Source: CAIJXB01 sp964455905
GTDB lineage: Bacteria > Chlamydiota > Chlamydiia > Chlamydiales > Rhabdochlamydiaceae
NCBI GenBank assembly: GCA_964455905.1
Contig: CAYVYN010000004.1
Coordinates: 124,001 to 188,000, forward strand
Reading direction: 5' to 3'
DNA length: 64,000 bases
Every line of letters starts with the position of its first letter. Position 1 is the first letter of the stretch. This document shows positions 34,213-42,155 of the stretch, in pieces. Below the pieces are notes generated by a model. That model saw only the letters and a program-made list of their open reading frames with translations. It had not been told where the DNA came from and ran no database searches. The position numbers and the translations under genes are program-made.

Positions 34213-36910
34213 TTCCGTGAGCTATTTACTTGTTTTTTTATTCAGCCTCTTAGTCCCTTTATCTCTCCATGCCTCCTACGGAGTTGATGTATCTCTTAGC
34301 TCTCCACTTGAACAAGAAACCGATTCTGGAACAGTGGTTACAGGAGCGTTCTTCATCAAAAATACAACAAGTGAACACGCAAACTTTCTGATCAAGTTAG
34401 ACTTACCCGAAGGGTGGATTTCTATCCCTTTTACAGAGCCATTCCTATCTTTAGAGCCCTGGGAGCAAAAACTAGAGCTTGTAGCCATAAAAATTCCTAA
34501 AAACACCCTAGGAGGAACCTATAAGGTCCGTTTGATAGCACAAGGTCAAACAAATGCCTCTCTTATCGGAGAAGAAAGCTTTTTAGTCCACATTTTAGAA
34601 AAAACAGACTGCAAAAGTTTTATTCAAAAAAAGCCCAATCACACCCTAGCAGGCGAAGTCTATAAAATAGAAGTAGTGGTCATAAATACAGGAAATGTGC
34701 CGACGGAATTATTTACAAAAGTCACAGAACACCTGGACTTTCCTTTTTCCATCGATAAAAAAGAATTCACCATTGCCCCTGGAGACTCTGAAACAGTTAC
34801 TATTTCTGTAATACCCCCTAAAAACACAGCAACTTCCATCAAACACTTTCTTTCTATTTCTGTAGAAAATAGCTATGGAACCTCTATGTGCGATGCCCTA
34901 TCAACTGAAGTAGAGATCTTCCCAATGACCCCACCACCTATCGAAAGATACACCTACCTTCCGTTAGAAACAACTTTCGGCTACGGGATGAAAAATAGCC
35001 AAAAACAATCTTTTGTAGAACTCAAAGGAGGAGGTTCTATCGATGAAAAAAAAAACATAGATCTCTTTATAAGAGCTCCTTTTATTCAACAAGCTAATAT
35101 CGATAGAAATTTAGGAGGCCCTCCAGAAAATGGCTACGTACATTACTTTGATTCTTTTAGCGATCTTTATGCAGGAGATGGTATCTACGAAATCACACCT
35201 CTAACAATGTTAAATCGTTTTGGAAGGGGAGGGTCTGTTTCTTTTAAGCCGAGTCCTATCACATTAAAAGGCGTGTACGTTCACGATTCCTCCTCTATTC
35301 CCAAACAAGATCTAGGAGGAATACTTTCTTATAAGCCATTAGATTTTTTTTCTGTTTCTTTATCCTCCTTGCTTACACGATTAAATAAAAAATCAGAAAA
35401 CATTCTACAAAACAAAAGACAAACTGCTACAAACTCTTTTTCTAGCGAATTCGAGCATGCTAAAATAGGAAATCTAACAACAGAGTACAGCACCTCAGGC
35501 AGTTTTTTTATCCCTAAAAAAAACCACCAAGGCTACTACATCTACTCTAAAGCAAATCCAGTCAGCAACGTATGGTATGCTGCACAAAAAATTTACGCAG
35601 GAAGCGATTTTGTGGGATACTACCAAGATACAAACCAGCTGTACACAAGCGTAGGATTTCCTATTATTAAACGACTGCAAGGAACCCTTTCATTCAATCA
35701 AATTGAATATAACCTAAAAAAAAATCGTAAAGAAAAATCAGCCCCAAGAAATATAACAGGAAGTGGAGGGCTTTCTTATTCTTTTCCCTTCGGGCTGTAT
35801 ACTTCTTTATACTACAACAACATTCATTTTAAAAATGCGCTAACAAATAAAGGATACAAAACAGAATTTCTAAGTGTCAATGGGGGGAAAACCTTTCAAA
35901 AGTGGACCTATCAAGGGATTGTTGAAACAGGTCATTATCAGGAAAAAACAAAAAAAACCCATTCGCATTTTTGGCAAAACTACCAACTTTACACCTACTA
36001 CCAACCTACAGCAAGACAGCAATATGCTGTTTATACGAAAATAGGATACATACAACTTTCAGAAAACATCACCTGGGCTCGCGTATATGGAAGCTCTGCA
36101 TCTATTAGTTTAAAAGAACTAACTGGACAACTTGTTTATGAGTTTTCTGGAGGAGAAAAAAAAAGACAATATCTAAGCACTAAACTACGTTATACATTTA
36201 AAAATAAAAACCAACTAGAGCTTCAAGGATATGCAAACAGTATGAAAAACCAAAAAAACACAGTTGAATTTCTTCTATCTTATACAATCCCTTGGAGAGT
36301 CCCTATTAGAAAAAATAGATCCATAGGACATATCAAAGGAAAAGTTTTTTATGAGCAAGATAAAGAAATTCCGGCCTCAAATTTAGTCATTCACTGCGCA
36401 GGAAAAAAAACAATCTCAGACAATAAAGGAGAATTCTCATTTTCCTCTTTAAAACCTGGACAGTACTCTCTTTTTGCAGAAGAAAAAGAGCTCGTAACCA
36501 CAAGCCCATCTCCACTGCCTGTAGAGGTTGTTGGAGGAGAATCCTCCAATGTTCGCATCTGCTTTGAACACCCAGCCCTTCTATCTGGATCGATCCCAAT
36601 CTACGATAAAGAAGACGAAACGCTATTACTCAAAGGACATCTTGACGGTGCTATTATTACACTAGAATCCGCTTTTCTAAAGGAAAGAAGAGTCACAACA
36701 ACAGATTACCTAGGGGGCTTTAGATTTGAAAAGCTTCGACCTGGGCGATGGATTCTAAAAGTCCATCCAGAAAAAAAGCCACCTTATCATTACTTAGAAG
36801 AGGAAGAACTTCTTCTGGACATTTTTCCTGGAGAAGAAAAATCTATTACAATAAACATGCTGCCTATAAAAAGAGAAATACGTATGATTGACTCTGGAAC
36901 AATTGAGTAA
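34193..36910 (+). CDS. Large exported protein with Ig-like, barrel-like and Cna-B-like regions, usher-like
   Basis: 905 residues with a signal peptide ending near LSLHAS. Residues about 20-240 form two Ig-like (NEW3-type) domains (FFIKNTTSEHANFLIKLDLP, VVVINTGNVPTELFTKV). Residues about 260-710 alternate polar and aromatic residues in amphipathic strands (LYTSVGFPI, GTLSFNQIEYNL, LSYSFPFGLYTSLYYNN, LSTKLRYTF), as expected of a large outer-membrane barrel. The last 190 residues hold two carboxypeptidase-regulatory/Cna-B-like domains (GHIKGKVFYEQDKEIPASNL, FRFEKLRPGRWILKVHP). Size and context, chaperone-like gene before and fimbrial-subunit-like genes after, suggest an usher-type secretion pore. 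GGAG at 34183 supports ATG 34193. The usher call is a hypothesis. Confidence 0.5.
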   Translation: MILTSTNSVSYLLVFLFSLLVPLSLHASYGVDVSLSSPLEQETDSGTVVTGAFFIKNTTSEHANFLIKLDLPEGWISIPFTEPFLSLEPWEQKLELVAIKIPKNTLGGTYKVRLIAQGQTNASLIGEESFLVHILEKTDCKSFIQKKPNHTLAGEVYKIEVVVINTGNVPTELFTKVTEHLDFPFSIDKKEFTIAPGDSETVTISVIPPKNTATSIKHFLSISVENSYGTSMCDALSTEVEIFPMTPPPIERYTYLPLETTFGYGMKNSQKQSFVELKGGGSIDEKKNIDLFIRAPFIQQANIDRNLGGPPENGYVHYFDSFSDLYAGDGIYEITPLTMLNRFGRGGSVSFKPSPITLKGVYVHDSSSIPKQDLGGILSYKPLDFFSVSLSSLLTRLNKKSENILQNKRQTATNSFSSEFEHAKIGNLTTEYSTSGSFFIPKKNHQGYYIYSKANPVSNVWYAAQKIYAGSDFVGYYQDTNQLYTSVGFPIIKRLQGTLSFNQIEYNLKKNRKEKSAPRNITGSGGLSYSFPFGLYTSLYYNNIHFKNALTNKGYKTEFLSVNGGKTFQKWTYQGIVETGHYQEKTKKTHSHFWQNYQLYTYYQPTARQQYAVYTKIGYIQLSENITWARVYGSSASISLKELTGQLVYEFSGGEKKRQYLSTKLRYTFKNKNQLELQGYANSMKNQKNTVEFLLSYTIPWRVPIRKNRSIGHIKGKVFYEQDKEIPASNLVIHCAGKKTISDNKGEFSFSSLKPGQYSLFAEEKELVTTSPSPLPVEVVGGESSNVRICFEHPALLSGSIPIYDKEDETLLLKGHLDGAIITLESAFLKERRVTTTDYLGGFRFEKLRPGRWILKVHPEKKPPYHYLEEEELLLDIFPGEEKSITINMLPIKREIRMIDSGTIE

Positions 36911-36913
36911 AAA

Positions 36914-37327
36914 ATGCATAACTTTATTTCCCCTCTTGTACTTTGTATTCAAACGATTCATTTAGGTATCACCCCCATAGATGAACTCTATATAGATTCG
37001 GCCCCCTCTTTTATCGTTTCCGAAAAAACTATGTCTATGACAACAAGATGCTCTTATGCGATCACAACAAATGGGACAAAAAAAAGGATCATAGCCAGTA
37101 TGCAAGGATCTTTACCTAAAAACACCACTCTTTTAATTACTATGGAAGCACCCAAAGAAGCTATTTCACGAGGAGCCGTCCTCCTTTCGAAGGAAAGCAA
37201 AGAACTCGTCTCTTCTATCAGTAAGGTAGCGGAAAAAAATCTTTCCATTTCATACACTTTATCTTGCGAAGAAGGCATCCCCGCAGGATCCTACCCTAAT
37301 GCAGTTTTATTTCGTTTAGTGGATTAA
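36914..37327 (+). CDS. Small secreted paralogue 1 of the cluster
   Basis: 137 residues, starting 3 bp after the usher-like gene. The N terminus is hydrophobic (FISPLVLCIQTIHLGI) and may be a signal peptide. The remainder aligns with the four other small proteins of the cluster: CSYAITTNGTKKRIIASMQG, a MxxxTxLxIxM segment (LPKNTTLLITMEAP), SKELVSSISKVAEKNLSISY and IPAGSYPNAVLFRLVD, ending in a beta strand. It is the most divergent copy and has two Cys, possibly a disulfide (also seen in the 39052 copy). A role as tip or adaptor subunit is only a guess from its place next to the usher-like gene. Confidence 0.55.
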   Translation: MHNFISPLVLCIQTIHLGITPIDELYIDSAPSFIVSEKTMSMTTRCSYAITTNGTKKRIIASMQGSLPKNTTLLITMEAPKEAISRGAVLLSKESKELVSSISKVAEKNLSISYTLSCEEGIPAGSYPNAVLFRLVD

Positions 37328-37447
37328 TTTTTTTTAACTGCTCGCAAAACAAAAGCACTTAAAGCAATATTTTCCGCTTATCCACCAGAAGCGTTTTGCT
37401 GATATTAAAAGCTTTTTCTTGGGCATAAGCAAAATCAGGAAAGATTT

Positions 37448-37491
37448 CTAAAGAGGTAAAAACAAAAAAATCCAAAGAATTATCTCTTTAG
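37448..37491 (+). promoter_or_regulatory. Inverted repeat upstream of the main subunit gene
   Basis: CTAAAGAG (37448-37455) and CTCTTTAG (37484-37491) form a perfect 8-bp inverted repeat around an A-rich 28-bp loop, 70 bp before the 37560 gene. It could be an operator or weak hairpin; there is no T run. Confidence 0.3.
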
Positions 37492-37559
37492 AAAAAACTA
37501 TAAAAAATATAAGAAATCCTGATATGTCTAAATTTTAGTTTACCAATGGAGATGCTTTT

Positions 37560-38051
37560 ATGAAAAAATTTTTCTGTTCTATTTTAATAAGTACAACACT
37601 ACTAAGTCCAGGGCTTTTTGCAGCAACTACAGCTACACAAGCTGTGAATATGTCTATTGCTTCTTCTTCAAATATTACGACCTCAGGGAATCCAGCGACA
37701 ATGGCCATTACTCTAAATGCAGCAGGAACAGGTAGCTCTTCGGATAATTCAACAACTTACACAGTTACATCAAATACTGGCGATAAAGGAACCTTAAAAG
37801 TAATCGGAGCAATTACAACTGGTGGTAATATGCCAACCAACACAGCTCTTACTATTTCTTTGGTATCTAATAGTGGAAACTCTCAAGGAGCGCAAAGTCT
37901 TTCCACAACACCTGTAGACCTTGTCACTAAACTACCAACGCTTCTTTCGGATACAGGAGCTATTACATATGGTTTTTCTGTAAATAATGGATGGACCATC
38001 CCTGCACAGAACATTACTAGAACAGTTACCCTAACACTAACATCTAGTTAA
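37560..38051 (+). CDS. Small secreted paralogue 2, pilin-like subunit
   Basis: 163 residues with a signal peptide (MKKFFCSILISTTLLSPGLFA). The mature protein of about 142 residues is low in charge and rich in Thr, Ser, Asn and Gly, with SSDNSTTYTVTSNTGDKGTL, GGNMPTNTALTISLVSNSG and LSTTPVDLVTKLPTLL, ending in ITRTVTLTLTSS. That terminal alternating strand recalls the last strand of chaperone-usher subunits and of CsuA/B-like proteins. A good GGAG site precedes the ATG, the spacer upstream is 230 bp, and a hairpin follows the stop; both features would allow this copy to be made in excess. A structural subunit is inferred. It has no Cys in its mature part. Confidence 0.6.
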   Translation: MKKFFCSILISTTLLSPGLFAATTATQAVNMSIASSSNITTSGNPATMAITLNAAGTGSSSDNSTTYTVTSNTGDKGTLKVIGAITTGGNMPTNTALTISLVSNSGNSQGAQSLSTTPVDLVTKLPTLLSDTGAITYGFSVNNGWTIPAQNITRTVTLTLTSS

Positions 38052-38058
38052 TTCCTAA

Positions 38059-38079
38059 AGGGCATTTTCTAAATGCCCT
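38059..38079 (+). terminator. Hairpin after paralogue 2, attenuator-like
   Basis: AGGGCATTT (38059-38067), loop TCT, AAATGCCCT (38071-38079); a perfect 9-bp stem with no immediate T run. It may partly stop transcription or protect the upstream mRNA. Confidence 0.5.
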
Positions 38080-38141
38080 GATCCTTGCCTTTTAAATTTT
38101 TTTATCTTAAGATGCGTAAATAAAAAAACCATTTCCTTTAT

Positions 38142-38630
38142 ATGAAAGCGCTCTTATCTTTTTTATTAAGCACGACCCCTTTTCTTATTGGGGCAGCATC
38201 GTTTATGCAGAATTTCAGCCTTACCATTCCACCATCCTCCAGTCTTTCTGTTTCAAAAAACCCAGATCCTCTCACCGTATTTTTAAATTCTAAAGGATCT
38301 GGAAATACAACAGATAGCTCATCGACGTATACAGTCTCTTCAAACACGGGAGTAGGAAAACTAAAAATAATAGGATCTATTACATCCGGTGGAAATATGC
38401 CAGCAAACACCACTCTTTCTATCTGGCTATCCTCAAATTCAGGCAAATCGGCAGGAACCGTAACTCTTTCTACTACAGCCGTTGACCTTGTTAAAAAAAT
38501 CTCTTCTTTAGTGAATGAAACAGGAAAAATAAACTATACTTTTTCAGTACAAAATGGATGGACTATTCCAGCGCAAACAATTCAAAGAACAGTGACGTTA
38601 ACTCTTGTTTCAACGGGCTCAATCTTTTGA
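38142..38630 (+). CDS. Small secreted paralogue 3, pilin-like subunit
   Basis: 162 residues with a signal peptide (MKALLSFLLSTTPFLIGAAS). It is the closest relative of the 37560 protein: STYTVSSNTGVGKLKIIGSI, SGGNMPANTTLSIWLSSNSG, STTAVDLVKKISSLV, FSVQNGWTIPAQTIQRTVTL. The shared SGGNMP, VDLV and NGWTIPAQ blocks show a recent duplication. Its TGA stop overlaps the TTG start of the next paralogue (TTGA), so the two are coupled. A second structural or adaptor subunit is inferred. Confidence 0.6.
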   Translation: MKALLSFLLSTTPFLIGAASFMQNFSLTIPPSSSLSVSKNPDPLTVFLNSKGSGNTTDSSSTYTVSSNTGVGKLKIIGSITSGGNMPANTTLSIWLSSNSGKSAGTVTLSTTAVDLVKKISSLVNETGKINYTFSVQNGWTIPAQTIQRTVTLTLVSTGSIF

Positions 38631-39055
38631 AAAAATATTTCCAACTATACATTCTATTTATCTCTCTATTTTTAGAGGCAACAGAACTTACCTTATCTGG
38701 AAATCCACAACCCCTTACAATTTCTCAAGCTACGGCAGGAGAAAATCCGATAAGTGCTATAGATACTTCAACCACATTCTCTTTAAGAATTCCCTCAAAT
38801 ACAAAAATTTACATCCTAGGATCTCTAGACTCTACGATGCCTCCCCATACGAATCTAAAAATACGAATGAACGCCTCTAAAAGTAAGCCTTCTACTTCTT
38901 TGAATGTATCCCCTCAAAAACTTTCTTCTTTATTTAAAGAAGGCCAACACGACAATATCCCTATTACTTATGAATACTCTGCAACAGTAGCTGCAGGAGC
39001 GCTCCCTCCTACTGCCAAAATTGTTTTCTTCACGGTCGTAGAATCAACAGACTAG
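38627..39055 (+). CDS. Small secreted paralogue 4
   Basis: 142 residues. The frame is open further upstream, inside the preceding gene, but TTG at 38627 begins a proper signal peptide (MKKYFQLYILFISLFLEA) and overlaps the preceding stop in TTGA, so that start is chosen. The mature part follows the family pattern: TTFSLRIPSNTKIYILGSLD, MPPHTNLKIRMNAS and VAAGALPPTAKIVFFTVV. It is more divergent than paralogues 2 and 3. Its stop codon TAG lies in CTAG, which is also the stop of the convergent fifth paralogue. Function as for the group, unproven. Confidence 0.55.
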   Translation: MKKYFQLYILFISLFLEATELTLSGNPQPLTISQATAGENPISAIDTSTTFSLRIPSNTKIYILGSLDSTMPPHTNLKIRMNASKSKPSTSLNVSPQKLSSLFKEGQHDNIPITYEYSATVAAGALPPTAKIVFFTVVESTD

Positions 39056-39513
39056 CCATCTGTCATAGTAAATGTGACCACCCTTGTATCACTCTCTATG
39101 ACACCAACACCTGGGCTCGTCTCAAAATTGTAAATAAGAGCTAATCCTGTTTCTGAAACCCTAGAAATCTCAATCACAAGATCAACAGGCACTGTCGAAA
39201 GCATTTTAGGCCCCATGGTCCTAGCTCCACTAGGAGGAGCTAGATACACCTCCAAACAGGTATGTTTAGGCATATTGGCATCTAAAAAACCAATAATTTT
39301 CTTATTCTCCCCATTAGTAAAAACATCATAGGTATTTGAGCAACGAGACGCCCCAAGTCCTCTAAGATCTGAAAAAACAGGAGAAGGCCCTCCTATATTT
39401 CCGACCTGATTACAAGGAGGAACAGAAAAAACAATAGATTGCTGCACTGAAAAATCTTCAGCACAAGCAAAAACAGTAACAAGCAATAAACTAAACAACT
39501 TTACAAAATTCAT
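39052..39513 (-). CDS. Small secreted paralogue 5, inverted copy
   Basis: 153 residues with a signal peptide (MNFVKLFSLLLVTVFACA). The family blocks are present: CSNTYDVFTNGENKKIIGFL, ANMPKHTCLEVYLAPPSG, STVPVDLVIEISRVSETGLA and TRVVTFTMTDG. It is on the opposite strand, facing paralogue 4, with the palindromic CTAG (39052-39055) serving as stop for both. Several Cys residues are present, unlike paralogue 2. Its own transcription, separate from the main cluster, suggests independent control. A weak similarity to paralogue 1 in the ISxVxE region suggests these two form a subgroup. Confidence 0.58.
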   Translation of the reverse strand: MNFVKLFSLLLVTVFACAEDFSVQQSIVFSVPPCNQVGNIGGPSPVFSDLRGLGASRCSNTYDVFTNGENKKIIGFLDANMPKHTCLEVYLAPPSGARTMGPKMLSTVPVDLVIEISRVSETGLALIYNFETSPGVGVIESDTRVVTFTMTDG

Positions 39514-39589
39514 AATATCACCTTATTACCATATTTTATTTTATAGTAATGAAATGAATAATTATTTTTAAACTAATTTTATTTGAAAA

Positions 39590-41059
39590 TCAGGAATCGA
39601 AAATAACTTCTTTCACAATTAAATTAAACGAATCTTGAATCAAGTCCTTTTTCATTAAACATTTAAACCAAAGAGAAAATTGATACATAGCCTGTAAGGC
39701 GAACATCTCATAACCATACAAAGTAAGACATCCTCTTTTTTTAGCCTCTACTAAAAAAGGAGTTTCTTTTGGTTTTGTTCTAATATCCATCACAAGGACA
39801 TCTTGTCTCATAAAGTCAAAAAAAGAAGTCATTTCTATAGAAGTCGTATTAATCAAGATTTCGAAGCTTTCTTCTAAAGCAGACAAACTCTCCAAGTCTT
39901 TATATAAGCAACCAAACTGTTCTGAGAGCGCTTTTGCTTTTTCTGTACTTCTATTAAAAATAGTAATAAAAGCGCCCCTTTTAACGGCCTCAAAAACAAT
40001 AGCCCGAGAAGCTCCTCCAGCACCAAGGACTAAAACTCGTTTTCCTTTTATAGAACCTGTTTTCTCAATTGCATCTAAGGCGCCAATCCCATCTGTATTA
40101 AAACCTAGCAATTTCCCCTCTTCAACCACTAAGGTATTAGCTGCTTTTATTTTTTTCACCTCAGGGGCCTTTCCATCTAAAAAAGGAATAATAACTTCTT
40201 TAAGAGGCATCGTAATACTAAAACCTAGAAAGGGCAAACCGTGAAGAAGCGATAAAAAAGAAGTAAGCTCACAAGCTCTTACCCGTATTTTCACATAAAC
40301 AGCATTGAGTCCGAAAGACGCAAAAAACCGGTTATGGGTTATATCACTAATACTTCCGTCTACAGGATCCCCCAATAAAGCATAAATCGCAGTGTTCTCA
40401 GTCAAAGAAGGAACCCTATACCTTGTCATAAGTGTTTTAATCGTAAATTGGCCTAACGAACACTCTTTTTCCTGTAAAGACCCATATGTAATCGCTGACC
40501 CTAGAATAGGAGCTATGATGCGGGTAAACTGGCCATATTCCCCCATGCTAACACCTATTAACTTTTTCGAAGCTTTTCTAACTAGCTGTAACAACCTAAG
40601 AGCATCAACCCCTGAGTGGGCCATAACAGCTATTTTATAAAAGTAGGCAGGAATTTTCTGCATATTTTCATAAACATAGTCTAAATCTTCAGGAGTCTCT
40701 TTAAAATTATGGTAAGAGATAATAAGTTTAACTTTGGGATGCCTGGATAAGATGCTCTCAATAAAATAAGCCGGAATAAAGCTTTCTAGATCCAAATACT
40801 CTGGCTCTAAGGAAGCCAATAGATGTATATTTTTAAGCCGAAGATCTTCACTTCCTTGATAACTTCCTCCTTCTAAAGAACTTCTTAAGGTAAAAATCAT
40901 TGGAATGGCAAATAAAGAGCGTAACTTTTTAATGCTCGTAAGATCAAGCGTAAAAAAGCAATCTAGACGAAGCTCTATAAGATCCGCATATACAAGAGCC
41001 TCCTCAATTTGGACATGGGCTACTTCCCAAGTAGGGCCTTTAACAACAGCACAAATCAT
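39590..41059 (-). CDS. aroDE: Fused 3-dehydroquinate dehydratase / shikimate dehydrogenase
   Basis: 489 residues. Residues about 1-215 are a type I dehydroquinase (LIELRLDCF, IPMIFTLRSSLEGG, LIISYHNF with the active-site His region, FYKIAVMAHS with the Schiff-base Lys). The rest is shikimate dehydrogenase (YALLGDPVDGSISDITHNRF, SITMPLKE, VLVLGAGGASRAI for NADP binding, NTTSIEM). It performs steps 3 and 4 of the shikimate pathway. The fusion is known in Chlamydia (CT370) and plants. ATG 41059 is preferred to the hydrophobic upstream extension; it overlaps aroB by 20 bp. It is the last gene of the aro operon. Confidence 0.93.
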   Translation of the reverse strand: MICAVVKGPTWEVAHVQIEEALVYADLIELRLDCFFTLDLTSIKKLRSLFAIPMIFTLRSSLEGGSYQGSEDLRLKNIHLLASLEPEYLDLESFIPAYFIESILSRHPKVKLIISYHNFKETPEDLDYVYENMQKIPAYFYKIAVMAHSGVDALRLLQLVRKASKKLIGVSMGEYGQFTRIIAPILGSAITYGSLQEKECSLGQFTIKTLMTRYRVPSLTENTAIYALLGDPVDGSISDITHNRFFASFGLNAVYVKIRVRACELTSFLSLLHGLPFLGFSITMPLKEVIIPFLDGKAPEVKKIKAANTLVVEEGKLLGFNTDGIGALDAIEKTGSIKGKRVLVLGAGGASRAIVFEAVKRGAFITIFNRSTEKAKALSEQFGCLYKDLESLSALEESFEILINTTSIEMTSFFDFMRQDVLVMDIRTKPKETPFLVEAKKRGCLTLYGYEMFALQAMYQFSLWFKCLMKKDLIQDSFNLIVKEVIFDS

Positions 41060-42155
41060 AAGACATCCAATCAAAAGCTTTGACAAGTAAAGATTCTGGG
41101 ATAGGAGCGCAGAACTCAAAATCACAAGGTAAACAAAAACCTATTTCAGCAAGGATGACAAAGCGGATCTCTCCCTTTTTGGACTTTTTATCTAAGCTCA
41201 TAACCTCGATCATCTTTTCCGCAGAAAAAAATGGCAACGAAAGAGGTACCCCGTAAGCTTGTAAAATCGCCTTAATTCGCAAGAAGGAAGCTAAACTTAA
41301 AACCCCCAGCTCTAAGGAAATATAACTTTCTACAAGTAACCCTATAGCAACAGCCTCTCCATGGGATATTTTATAAGAAGAAATCTTTTCTATCGCATGA
41401 CCAATAGTATGACCAAAGTTTAGAAGACGCCTTTTTCCATTTTCTTTTTCATCTTGTTCTACTATCTGTTTTTTAATCAAACAACTAGTGAAAATTGCCC
41501 TCTCCATAGCTTCTGGATCTAGTGCTAAAAGCGCCAAAGAGTTTTTTTCCAAATAAGTAAAAAAAGCCCCATCTGAAATAAGCGCATGCTTAATCATTTC
41601 TATAATGCCATTTACTTTTTCTTTAAGGGGTAAACTTTTTAAAAAAGAACGATCTATGACCACTTTTTTAGGTTGATAAATAGCCCCTACAAGATTTTTT
41701 CCAAAGGAAACGTTTACACCAGTCTTACCTCCTATACTAGCATCAACCATAGCTAAAAGCGTGGTTGGAATCATAACAAGGGGAACGCCTCTACAATAGG
41801 TAGCAGCTATATAGCCTGCCATATCAGTGACAACACCACCACCTAAAGCAAGTACACAAGTATCTCGAGCAAACCCTTTTTGAAAAAGCAAATCTTCTAA
41901 TAGCTCTTTGGTTTGTCTTGTTTTATATTCCTCTCCAGAAGGAAATGACAAAAGATCTACAGAAAGATGGTTGTGGCGTAAAAATTCAAGGAGCTTTGTT
42001 CCATAAAGAGCCTCTACTCGATCATCGGTGATAATCACAAACCTTGAACCCAAAGAGCGCAGATAGTCAGTTTGTGAAAAAACTAGCCCGTCACCAATTT
42101 GAATGAGATATTCGGTACTACCCTCTCGAATTTTACAAAGAAGATCCACGCTCAT
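41040..42155 (-). CDS. aroB: 3-dehydroquinate synthase
   Basis: 371 residues, normal length. FPSGEEYKT, ALGGGVVTDMAGYIAATYCRG (NAD binding), MVDASIGGKTGVN and LLNFGHTIGHAIE (zinc-binding His) are the AroB signatures. It converts DAHP to 3-dehydroquinate, step 2 of the pathway. The ATG overlaps the stop of aroC in ATGA (42152-42155), indicating coupling, and the 3' end overlaps aroDE. No DAHP synthase gene is in the window. Confidence 0.95.
   Translation of the reverse strand: MSVDLLCKIREGSTEYLIQIGDGLVFSQTDYLRSLGSRFVIITDDRVEALYGTKLLEFLRHNHLSVDLLSFPSGEEYKTRQTKELLEDLLFQKGFARDTCVLALGGGVVTDMAGYIAATYCRGVPLVMIPTTLLAMVDASIGGKTGVNVSFGKNLVGAIYQPKKVVIDRSFLKSLPLKEKVNGIIEMIKHALISDGAFFTYLEKNSLALLALDPEAMERAIFTSCLIKKQIVEQDEKENGKRRLLNFGHTIGHAIEKISSYKISHGEAVAIGLLVESYISLELGVLSLASFLRIKAILQAYGVPLSLPFFSAEKMIEVMSLDKKSKKGEIRFVILAEIGFCLPCDFEFCAPIPESLLVKAFDWMSYDLCCC

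Noticed and set aside
38558..38626. Longer start for the fourth paralogue
   Set aside because: The extra 23 codons overlap the preceding gene and destroy the signal peptide; TTG 38627 in a TTGA overlap fits better.
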